From an uncultured Porphyromonadaceae bacterium (GTDB taxonomy: Bacteria > Bacteroidota > Bacteroidia > Bacteroidales > Muribaculaceae), in contig CAMWQY010000026.1 of the NCBI GenBank assembly GCA_947176355.1, forward strand, positions 1 through 15,005: a stretch of DNA of 15,005 nt. Reading direction: 5' to 3'. The notes beneath the pieces are model-generated. The model made no database searches. It had not been told where the DNA came from and saw only the letters and a program-made list of their open reading frames with translations. The translations under genes were made by a program, and so were the position numbers. This document shows positions 9,724 to 15,005 of the stretch, one piece after another (the stretch's first letter is position 1; each line of letters opens with the position of its first letter).

Positions 9724-9752
9724 TTCAAACTAAAATCAAAACTTTTCAAACT
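9724..9752 (-). promoter_or_regulatory. Direct repeats upstream of susC promoter, possible activator site
   Basis: Read on the minus strand, AGTTTGAA occurs at 9752-9745 and again at 9731-9724, a spacing of exactly 21 bases or about two helical turns. The related AGTTTTGA lies between them at 9743-9736. The block would sit about 70-100 bases upstream of the predicted susC start of transcription, a usual position for an activator. The 11-base word GTTTTGATTTT inside it recurs in the leader of the GH13 at 11703-13133. An operator for the SusR-like regulator is an inference. Confidence 0.35.
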
Positions 9753-9770
9753 TAAAACCATCTATCAATC

Positions 9771-9813
9771 AACCATATAGCATCCATATATCCCCTATAA
9801 AATCAATATGGTT
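9771..9813. repeat. 8-bp inverted repeat between regulator and susC
   Basis: AACCATAT (9771-9778) and ATATGGTT (9806-9813) are perfect inverted arms separated by 27 bases. The element sits 23 bases after the regulator stop codon and upstream of the susC promoter. There is no T-run after it on the minus strand, so it is not a convincing intrinsic terminator. It might be an operator half-site pair or chance in AT-rich sequence. Confidence 0.3.
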
Positions 9814-9835
9814 CTCAAAGTTGTCAGGTTCGGAT

Positions 9836-11548
9836 TTAGAGGATATTTTTCACATTTTCCTCGAAATTCTCCGGATTGATTGCCCGCTTCCTCATCTTCG
9901 AGCGATAGGTATAGACCGTTGATATCGAGCAACGGAGGAAATCGGCAATCTTGGCACTATCGTCAATGCCGATACGGATCAAGGCGAAAAGTCTCAGTTC
10001 TGTATTCAATAGTTCACCCGACTTTAGTACTATTTGTGATTCGGGATTAAGAAGCACATTGAATTTCTCCACGAAATCCGGATATATGTTCAATATAGCT
10101 TCGTCAAATCTCCCATAAAAATTCTTGAGCATCTGATCAGCGGTTTCAGTGGATTCCAGTTTCTTAAGTAGTGCCGTTTTATTGCCGCCTTGTAGCGTCA
10201 GTTTTCGAAGTGTCTGCTGGTAGTGCTGAAGCGATGAAATCGCCGACGAACAGTATTCCATAAACAATGCCGCATATTGCTCCTTTATCAGGTTGTATTC
10301 ACTCAGTTCAAGATTCTTCGCAGCAAGCTGCTGATTAGCTATTTTCAGCTCTTCAGAAAGCCCCTTTAGATCTTTATTTGATGCCTCCAAAGCGGAATTG
10401 GCATCCTGAAGTTGCTCCGACATCCTGCTCAGCTCCTCATTGGCTATGCTCACCTTGTCTTTTGCCTTGCGCAAGCTTCTCATCTGCTTTAGAATCAAGA
10501 ATACCGTCAACAGTAATACCAACGAAAGCACACCGGTAATCCATACCATTAGCCGTAGACGTCTTGTAAGTTGGTCTTTGGCAGCTGTATATGCTTCGTC
10601 AATCAAGGGGAGAAGCTTTCCTGACTGGGCATTGCGCATCATTGCTGAATAGAAATTTGCATCTGCTATGCTCTTTTTAAGATAGCGGTTTGCCCTCTCT
10701 ATGTCTCCGTCTTCAAACATAATGGTAGCCAACTCACGAAACGACATATTCTCCTTTACAGCACCTTTGACATCGGAAATAGCACTTAGCACTAAATAGC
10801 GTTTATACTCCTCCTTGTTCCCCTTGGTCTTATAAAGATATGCAAGAATGGATGCGAGAATGGAATAATTGCGTTCGCCCAAGTTATATCCCTTCAACTT
10901 GTCTTCATACAAAGTGATGATCTCATCTACACTGCCGGAACGGGCACGTTCTGCCATGACATTGATGAGATAGTCGAATGATGCAGGACCTGCCACTAAA
11001 CTCAAGGAGTCGACATAAATTCTTCTCATCTTTTCGTTTTCAGCAGCCGGTTCATGATCACTTGTATATTCACTTAAATATTGATATATAGCGCAGTAAG
11101 CAGAATAATACTTTTCTTTTGTCTCCTTGTCGAGATTATTTTGAGGTATGCGTTCCATCACTGACAGGGCATCTGAAAAGAGACCGGCGTGAGCAAGGAT
11201 ATCGGCACGCTTGATATTTAAAAGCATCTCCTTATTCTCATCTCCGGTCGTAGTTGCCTCACGCAAACCATAACCTATGTAATAAAGAGCGGAATCTGCA
11301 TCATACGCTTCATACTCCCCTATCAGCCTCTCTATAATTTCTAATTTCCGATGACCATCGGCAGTATGGCAAAGCATATCACGCATCTCTGCTATACGGT
11401 TTTCCTTCGCTGATTCGTAGACATTACTACCGGCTATTTCTGTATCAAGCTCCGCATATAATGACCTTAAGGCGACTTCTTTCTCCGAGTCTTTTCCTAC
11501 GCACGAAGCGAGAAACAATATAAAAAGAATTATGACAAATGGTTTCAT
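9836..11548 (-). CDS. SusR-like membrane-spanning transcriptional regulator
   Basis: A 570-residue regulator resembling SusR, the maltose-responsive activator of the B. thetaiotaomicron sus genes. Residues 1-16 form a hydrophobic leader ending in LASC, a good lipobox with C16. Residues 25-330 are mostly helical and TPR-like (sensor region, predicted periplasmic). One transmembrane helix spans about 332-353 (MVWITGVLSLVLLLTVFLIL). A coiled coil (about 355-420, rich in E, L, K, Q) follows, then a conserved region 420-520 and a LuxR-like helix-turn-helix at about 528-556 (SAKIADFLRCSISTVYTYRS). This layout puts the sensor outside and DNA binding inside, in a single chain. It lies between the upstream GH13 and susC with its own promoter. 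Binding of maltose or maltotriose is inferred from SusR; the operator is not known from the sequence. Confidence 0.85.
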   Translation of the reverse strand: MKPFVIILFILFLASCVGKDSEKEVALRSLYAELDTEIAGSNVYESAKENRIAEMRDMLCHTADGHRKLEIIERLIGEYEAYDADSALYYIGYGLREATTTGDENKEMLLNIKRADILAHAGLFSDALSVMERIPQNNLDKETKEKYYSAYCAIYQYLSEYTSDHEPAAENEKMRRIYVDSLSLVAGPASFDYLINVMAERARSGSVDEIITLYEDKLKGYNLGERNYSILASILAYLYKTKGNKEEYKRYLVLSAISDVKGAVKENMSFRELATIMFEDGDIERANRYLKKSIADANFYSAMMRNAQSGKLLPLIDEAYTAAKDQLTRRLRLMVWITGVLSLVLLLTVFLILKQMRSLRKAKDKVSIANEELSRMSEQLQDANSALEASNKDLKGLSEELKIANQQLAAKNLELSEYNLIKEQYAALFMEYCSSAISSLQHYQQTLRKLTLQGGNKTALLKKLESTETADQMLKNFYGRFDEAILNIYPDFVEKFNVLLNPESQIVLKSGELLNTELRLFALIRIGIDDSAKIADFLRCSISTVYTYRSKMRKRAINPENFEENVKNIL

Positions 11549-11592
11549 AATGTTGGCAATGATGGTTATCTTTCCGAAATTTCAAAGGCAAT

Positions 11593-11620
11593 ATCCGACG
11601 GCTCTGATGAGCCACCGGAT
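11593..11620. promoter_or_regulatory. Inverted repeat in regulator 5' leader
   Basis: On the plus strand the arms are ATCCG (11593-11597) and GGCTC (11600-11604), a TGAT loop, then GAGCC (11609-11613) and CGGAT (11616-11620). Both arm pairs are perfect, separated by a symmetric AC/AC internal loop. The element would be at about +14 to +41 of the regulator transcript. It lacks a following T-run, so it is not an intrinsic terminator. It could be an mRNA hairpin or an operator for autoregulation. Confidence 0.5.
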
Positions 11621-11640
11621 ACAAACGACCGTTGCACTTG

Positions 11641-11672
11641 CAAATTTATAAATAATTCCGACAACGACCAAA
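11641..11672 (-). promoter_or_regulatory. Promoter of the SusR-like regulator
   Basis: The minus strand shows TTTG (11672-11669), 20 bases, then TAAATTTG (11648-11641), a perfect match to the Bacteroidetes TTTG / TAnnTTTG promoter. Transcription would begin near 11634, giving a leader of about 85 bases. Just upstream, GAATTTA occurs twice in direct orientation (11700-11694 and 11681-11675, period 19), which may be an operator or chance. Confidence 0.65.
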
Positions 11673-11702
11673 CCTAAATTCCAATCAAGGATGTAAATTC
11701 TA

Positions 11703-13133
11703 CTACCTTACAAAAGCGGCAGCGTCAAGCGCCGGAATGCTGAAATGTGAAGAATCATTCACATACATGGCTTTTCCACTGAGAATATCCATATATTTCC
11801 CCTCTTTCATTCCCTCTGCTATTGTGAAATCAACAGGTTCATCGCTGAAATTAAGCATCACTATAACTTCGTCGTCGGTAGAACTGCGCTTATATGCATA
11901 CACTCTGTCATCCGCAGAAGTCGATAGACTGCTGTATGCGCCACTCTTTTCTCCTGTATACAATGCCGGATGTGTATGCTTAAGGTGGGCGAGTTTCTTA
12001 ATCAGATTGGTCATTACTGTGTCTTGAATGCTCCAGTCAATAGGAGTTTTCTCAGCAAGTGACACCCTTCCTCCTGATTTATATTGGATTTCTTGTCCAT
12101 TATAAATCAAAGGCATGCCATAAAGCGTAAATTGAAGCACTGTAAGAGGCTTTATGTATTTGCCATAAACTATATCCTCCGAGCCTCCCTGATCCTGAAG
12201 CACATCGTGGTTGACCAGATAGACCATCCTTGACCTACCTTTATATGGATCTGCAATAGTATCCTCTGGAGCTTTTGCCTCCCTCTCTGTCATCCCACGT
12301 GTAGCCAAGAGTTCGCTTGCTCTCTTTAGTTCAGGAAGCTTAGCCAGACCTTCATTCGCGAAGCCCTTAAGTACTTTTTCCTGAAAATCCCAACAATAGT
12401 TGTAATCGAAATACCCATTCTTCACCAGCGATGGTCTGTTGGAGTCTTCGGCAAGCCAGGCAATACGTTTGCCGTTTTTCAATACTTGTTCCGATGCCTT
12501 GCGCCATAATTCGGGAGAAGGACCTGAAGCATAGTCGCAACGATAGCCGTCAATATCAAATTTATCTACCCAATATTGCATTGCCCTCACCATACTGTCT
12601 TGCATGACTTCATTATCGCGGTTTAGTTCGTAGACATCTTTCCAAGCTCCCCCAAAAGGATGCACAAAGTCACTATCATTTTTGGTGTAAAATTCCGGAT
12701 TAGATTTCACCCACACATTGTCCATAGCTGTATGATTCCCTACCCAGTCAAACCATATCTCCATTCCATTGTCATGGATTGTCCTGACAAGATCGTGAAG
12801 ATCCTCTTCAGTACCGTTTTCCGGATCGATCTTCTTATAATTCTTGATAGCGTACGGACTGGAATACGGACCCCACTTGCCGGTGTCGCCAAGTTCATAT
12901 ATAGGCATAAGCCATACTACATCCACACCTAAATCCTTAAGACGTGGAATCTGAGCCTCCACTCCCTTGAGATTTCCCTCTGGAGAGAAATTGCGTACAA
13001 ACACTTCATATATGACCCGATTTTCCGGAACTCGTTCATCCTTTCCCATCTCCCCAACACCCTTGGCACATGAGACAGCACCCATAAGGGCTAAGCCGAG
13101 GAGAGGAATTGTTTTGATAAATTTAATTTTCAT
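11703..13133 (-). CDS. GH13 alpha-amylase-family lipoprotein (upstream copy)
   Basis: A 476-residue GH13 glycosidase. The lipoprotein signal ends at C22 (AVSC). The catalytic set is complete: DWVGNH at 129-134, GYRCDYAS at 196-203 with nucleophile D200, AWLAED with acid/base E229, and LVNHD at 306-310 with D310. The substrate-binding segment GMPLIYNGQE (339-348) and a C-terminal beta domain (about 395-476) are present. It shares LMPIYE, SPYAIKN and the domain B layout with the 441-residue GH13 of the susC operon, so they are paralogues, but a 30-residue insertion (about 272-301) before the last catalytic region is unique here. The sequence after the Cys (AKGVGEMGKDE) lacks acidic residues close by, so it may face the periplasm. 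It has its own leader and is 154 bases upstream of the regulator gene. Action on starch or malto-oligosaccharides is inferred. Confidence 0.93.
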   Translation of the reverse strand: MKIKFIKTIPLLGLALMGAVSCAKGVGEMGKDERVPENRVIYEVFVRNFSPEGNLKGVEAQIPRLKDLGVDVVWLMPIYELGDTGKWGPYSSPYAIKNYKKIDPENGTEEDLHDLVRTIHDNGMEIWFDWVGNHTAMDNVWVKSNPEFYTKNDSDFVHPFGGAWKDVYELNRDNEVMQDSMVRAMQYWVDKFDIDGYRCDYASGPSPELWRKASEQVLKNGKRIAWLAEDSNRPSLVKNGYFDYNYCWDFQEKVLKGFANEGLAKLPELKRASELLATRGMTEREAKAPEDTIADPYKGRSRMVYLVNHDVLQDQGGSEDIVYGKYIKPLTVLQFTLYGMPLIYNGQEIQYKSGGRVSLAEKTPIDWSIQDTVMTNLIKKLAHLKHTHPALYTGEKSGAYSSLSTSADDRVYAYKRSSTDDEVIVMLNFSDEPVDFTIAEGMKEGKYMDILSGKAMYVNDSSHFSIPALDAAAFVR

Positions 13134-13158
13134 GGTTGATTATGTATTGATTTCACAT

Positions 13159-13182
13159 TGCAAAAATACACTGCAAAAATAC
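13159..13182 (-). promoter_or_regulatory. Duplicated -7-like box upstream of GH13
   Basis: On the minus strand TATTTTTG, a full match to TAnnTTTG, occurs twice (13181-13174 and 13168-13161). They lie within an 11-base direct repeat, GTATTTTTGCA, of period 13. No TTTG box is found 19-21 bases upstream of either copy, so which one, if either, is used cannot be told. The ATG is at 13133. Confidence 0.4.
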
Positions 13183-13313
13183 TCAATTTTCACATACAAT
13201 CCCCCACCACCAAAACAAAATCAAAACAATCCCGACTCCATCTTCCTATCCCCCAATCCCTTACCTCCATATATTTCTAAATCTTATCATCACTTACCTT
13301 CCTATCTCCACCT
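13174..13313 (+). other. G-depleted, C- and A-rich intergenic tract
   Basis: Over 140 bases the plus strand has a single G (13234) while C is common, in runs such as CCCCC at 13201-13205 and 13250-13254. The complementary strand is therefore G-rich and nearly C-free, including GGTGGTGGGGG, which could form a two-layer G-quadruplex. C-rich, G-poor RNA is typical of Rho loading sites, but only a plus-strand (antisense) transcript would carry it. No coding potential is recognised. Confidence 0.6.
13217..13227 (-). promoter_or_regulatory. 11-base word shared with the susC upstream region
   Basis: GTTTTGATTTT (minus strand) is identical to the word at 9742-9732 upstream of susC. It begins 84 bases before the GH13 ATG, compared with 107 bases at susC. 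A shared operator for the regulator is possible, but the word is A/T-rich and a chance match cannot be ruled out. Confidence 0.25.
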
Positions 13314-13466
13314 GCATATTTCCCTGAAATAATTAAGATTACATCAAAGGGAAAGTACCACGAAGACGGCTATAGAATTCTTTAAATAAAATTCTCAGGA
13401 TGTATAGGGTGGATTCAAAAATTTTATTGTAAATTTGCTGCCAAGACTTCTGATAATCTGCTTTTT
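13314..13466. other. Intergenic stretch with no recognised feature
   Basis: This AT-rich stretch separates the starch locus from the REP/RAYT module. I see no gene. A TAAATTTG box on the plus strand (13430-13437) matches the -7 consensus but has no TTTG partner 19-21 bases upstream. The short palindromic GAATTC at 13376-13381 has no evident role. Confidence 0.5.
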
Positions 13467-13532
13467 CAGCTACGCCCCCTATAGATTGGGAAGCCTCTTG
13501 AAAAGAGTGCGGAGCAGTTTTGTCGTAAGGTG
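13467..13532 (+). repeat. REP-like palindromic unit L1 (left arm decayed)
   Basis: This is the first of four related units around the RAYT gene. The right half (GAGTGCGGAGCAG, then TTTTGTCGTAAGGTG) matches the other units. The left arm is eroded (CAGCTACG for CACCTGCGACAAA) with a loss of about 5 bases, so the outer stem is broken. The inner hairpin CTCTT-GAA-AAGAG is intact. A 16-base spacer, AAATAAAGAGAGCTTT, joins it to the next unit. Confidence 0.8.
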
Positions 13533-13548
13533 AAATAAAGAGAGCTTT

Positions 13549-13619
13549 CACCTGCGACAAATCCCTTGTAGATTGAGAAGCCTACTGAAAAGAGTGCGGA
13601 GCAGATTTGTCGTAAGGTT
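13549..13619 (+). repeat. REP-like palindromic unit L2
   Basis: A 71-base quasi-palindrome. CACCT pairs imperfectly with AGGTT at the base, and CGACAAATC pairs with GATTTGTCG. Compared with the right-hand units (CGACAAACC and GGTTTGTCG) both sides of one base pair have changed, keeping the stem. The inner segment reads CTACTGAAAAGAG, so the inner hairpin is weakened. It ends 71 bases before the RAYT start codon. Confidence 0.85.
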
Positions 13620-13690
13620 AAGGAGAAGAATAGAAGGAGAGAGGAATAGAGAATATCAATAAGAGAATATTAAACAAGATAGAAAGAATC

Positions 13691-14653
13691 ATGAATTCCG
13701 TCTGGATTAAGTCATTAAAAGAGGGTGGAGAGCATTCCTATCATAGGAGAGCTATCAATCATGATTATTATGCCCCTTTCATATATCATATAATCCTCAA
13801 GAAAAAAAAGAGCTGCGAGTCCTTTGGCACTGTCACAGGCGATCCACGAATAGCACCCGGCCTTCCCGGCAGTGCGGACATTGACGAATCCGGACTTGGC
13901 AAAATCATAGCTAAGGAAATAATCCATCTCCCATACGAGTATCCGATCATTATGCTACATCAATTTAAAGTGATGCCAGACCATGCGCATATTCTTTTGC
14001 AGGTACTATTCCGATCTGACAAGCATCTGGACTTCTATGTAGATACCTTGCGGAAAAGGATTGCCAGAAAATATACAAAGATTTATGGCAGTGTCAAAAC
14101 CGATGAAGAGATATTTGAAGATGGCTATTGCGATAAGCCGCTGTATGATAATCGAAGTCTTGATGCCTTATACGTATACATCCGGGAAAATCCGCATCGA
14201 TTGGCGATGCGCCAGCAATTCCCCCAGTTCTTTCAAAGAATTCGGAAATTGCAAATTGGAGAAGAGCAATTCGAAGCGTATGGCAATCTCTTCCTATTCC
14301 GCAATCCCGATAAAGAGGCTGTAAAGATTAGTAGGAAATTCACCCAGGTAGAAAAGGAAGAGAAAGGCAAGTCCTGGATTACGGCTGCTTCCAGAGGCAC
14401 AATACTTGTCTCACCCTTCATTTCTGCTGATGAAAAGGGAATCCGATCCGAAGCCGAAGCTATCGGCGCCAAAATCATCCTTATAGTCCATGAAGCTTTT
14501 TCGGACCGCTATAAGCCCGCTGCGCACGATTTCGCACTCTGCGCTGAGGGACGCTTACTTATTATTTCGTTGGGGCTTCCCATAGGAACAAACATCACTT
14601 ATCCAATTTGCTCCTGTATGAATGATCTTGCCAAGACCATCTCGGAAATGTGA
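13691..14653 (+). CDS. REP-associated tyrosine transposase (RAYT, HUH/Y1) with C-terminal Rossmann-like extension
   Basis: A 320-residue protein whose first 175 residues are a Y1/HUH transposase domain: YHIILKKK (strand 1), GKIIAKEI, then VMPDHAHILLQV with the metal-binding HUH pair H98 and H100, and YVYIRENPHRLAM with the likely catalytic Y163, four residues before the NP as in E. coli TnpA-REP. These enzymes nick and rejoin single-stranded DNA at REP palindromes. All the key residues are present, so it may be active. Residues 225-300 look like an alternating beta/alpha fold: TILVSPFISADEKGIRSEAE, KIILIV, RYKP and CAEGRLLIIS. This recalls the DprA/SLOG nucleotide-binding fold (VSG.A.GID..A....G). 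RAYTs of E. coli, about 165 residues, lack it. The start is the ATG after a purine-rich leader; Shine-Dalgarno is weak. Plus strand, opposite to the starch genes. Confidence 0.85.
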   Translation: MNSVWIKSLKEGGEHSYHRRAINHDYYAPFIYHIILKKKKSCESFGTVTGDPRIAPGLPGSADIDESGLGKIIAKEIIHLPYEYPIIMLHQFKVMPDHAHILLQVLFRSDKHLDFYVDTLRKRIARKYTKIYGSVKTDEEIFEDGYCDKPLYDNRSLDALYVYIRENPHRLAMRQQFPQFFQRIRKLQIGEEQFEAYGNLFLFRNPDKEAVKISRKFTQVEKEEKGKSWITAASRGTILVSPFISADEKGIRSEAEAIGAKIILIVHEAFSDRYKPAAHDFALCAEGRLLIISLGLPIGTNITYPICSCMNDLAKTISEM

Positions 14654-14659
14654 TGGCAT

Positions 14660-14681
14660 AGTCATTGTGACTCTTCTTTTA
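14660..14681 (+). terminator. Weak candidate terminator after RAYT
   Basis: AGTCA-TTG-TGACT (14660-14672) forms a 5-bp hairpin followed by CTTCTTTTA. The stem is short and AT-balanced, so termination would be inefficient. It begins 6 bases after the RAYT stop codon. Confidence 0.35.
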
Positions 14682-14709
14682 TCTACGACATCTATTTTTT
14701 CACTATTTT

Positions 14710-14780
14710 CACCTGCGACAAACCCCTTGCAGATGGGAAAGCCTACTGGAAAGAGTGCGGAGCAGGTTTGTCGTAAGGTG
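14710..14780 (+). repeat. REP-like palindromic unit R1
   Basis: A 71-base unit. The outer stem is CACCT with AGGTG (5 bp), a small G/TA internal loop, then CGACAAACC with GGTTTGTCG (9 bp). The 41-base interior contains GAGTGCGGAGCA, constant in all units, and CTACTGGAAAGAG, where the inner hairpin is disrupted. The flanks extend the symmetry as TTT...AAA. It starts 56 bases after the RAYT stop codon. Confidence 0.88.
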
Positions 14781-14796
14781 AAATAAAGAGAGCTTT

Positions 14797-14868
14797 CACC
14801 TGCGACAAACCCCTTGCAGATGGGAAAAGCCTCTTGAAAAGAGTGCGGAGCAGGTTTGTCGTAAGGTG
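14797..14868 (+). repeat. REP-like palindromic unit R2
   Basis: A 72-base unit with the best symmetry of the four: CTTTCACCT at the left and AGGTGAAAG at the right, with the same 9-bp CGACAAACC stem. The inner hairpin CTCTT-GAA-AAGAG is intact. The period from R1 is 87 bases. Confidence 0.88.
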
Positions 14869-15005
14869 AAAGAGAGCAAGAATTGTAATATCATTTGCTC
14901 TAAAAAGCTCTTTCATCTTGCTTTCTGAAGATTTATCCTAAGAAAGTATGAAATTCCTTGAAATTTACAAAATGTTACGGTTGCATATACCATAATATCA
15001 GCTTG
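14869..15005. other. Gene-free right end with nested inverted repeat
   Basis: AGAGCAA (14873-14879) and TTGCTCT (14895-14901) form a 7-bp inverted repeat, and AGAGAGCAAG (14871-14880) is also an imperfect complement of CTTGCTTTCT at 14918-14927. No gene start or promoter can be supported before the window ends. Confidence 0.4.

Larger units (their letters stand above)
13467..14868 (+). mobile_element. RAYT gene with two flanking REP-like pairs
   Basis: The transposase gene sits between two pairs of REP-like units, all in one orientation. The unit-to-unit spacer (AAATAAAGAGAGCTTT) is identical on both sides. This is the usual setting of a RAYT, whose product acts on the REP palindromes rather than on IS ends. 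No target-site duplication and no IS200/IS605 ends are visible, so the limits are set by the repeats only. A 70-base purine-rich stretch lies between L2 and the gene. Confidence 0.75.

Noticed and set aside
9836..11548. Hybrid two-component sensor of the kind common in polysaccharide loci
   Set aside because: There is no histidine kinase, receiver or Y_Y_Y/beta-propeller sensor. The TPR-like region, single transmembrane helix, coiled coil and LuxR-like HTH fit the SusR type.
12967..13332. Plus-strand open frame of 121 codons
   Set aside because: The first part is antisense to the GH13 gene and the rest is the G-depleted tract, which lacks stop codons only partly and gives a low-complexity Pro/Ser/Asn-rich peptide.
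13430..13437. TAAATTTG promoter box for the RAYT gene
   Set aside because: No TTTG box is found 19-21 bases upstream, and it is about 250 bases from the start codon with two REP units between.
13339..13560. Minus-strand open frame of 73 codons
   Set aside because: Its first part is the complement of REP unit L1 and part of L2. The translation is that of repeat sequence and no start signal is seen, so it is probably not a gene.
13467..14868. CRISPR array
   Set aside because: The repeated units are palindromic and about 71 bases long, the spacers are identical, and a transposase and no cas gene lies between them. REP-like elements explain them better.

Overview
The window looks like a Bacteroidales chromosome. 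The reasons are the SusC/SusD pair, lipoproteins with Bacteroidetes-type signal sequences, AT-rich leaders without strong Shine-Dalgarno sites, and promoters of the TTTG / TAnnTTTG type. A gut member of the Muribaculaceae would fit the gene order, but that is an inference from general appearance and not from a marker gene.

Region 1 (1-13133, all on the minus strand) is a starch/alpha-glucan utilisation locus. In transcription order it holds a GH13 alpha-amylase lipoprotein (13133-11703), a SusR-like membrane-spanning regulator (11548-9836), the TonB-dependent transporter SusC (9625-6659), the SusD glycan-binding lipoprotein (6640-4844), a surface lipoprotein with three tandem CBM26-like starch-binding modules where SusE/SusF would stand (4829-3402), a second GH13 lipoprotein (3399-2074), and a GH97 SusB-like alpha-glucosidase that runs off the left edge (2063-1). 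The five genes from susC to GH97 are separated by only 2 to 18 bases and must be one operon. The expected working order is surface capture and endo-cleavage of starch, import through SusCD, then hydrolysis to glucose in the periplasm. The regulator would sense the imported oligosaccharides. Three leader regions carry candidate promoters, and the susC and upstream-GH13 leaders share an 11-base A-rich word that may be part of a common operator.

Region 2 (13134-13690) is a 557-base gene-free stretch. It holds the GH13 leader, a 140-base tract with only one G on the plus strand, about 150 bases with nothing recognisable, then two 66-71 bp REP-like palindromic units.

Region 3 (13691-15005) carries, on the plus strand, an intact REP-associated tyrosine transposase (RAYT, HUH/Y1 family) with an unusual C-terminal extension that resembles a DprA/SLOG-type Rossmann fold. 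Two more REP-like units follow. The four units lie in the same orientation, two on each side of the gene. One pair of units shows a compensatory base change in the stem, so the folded structure seems to be maintained. This REP/RAYT module is the most interesting part of the window.
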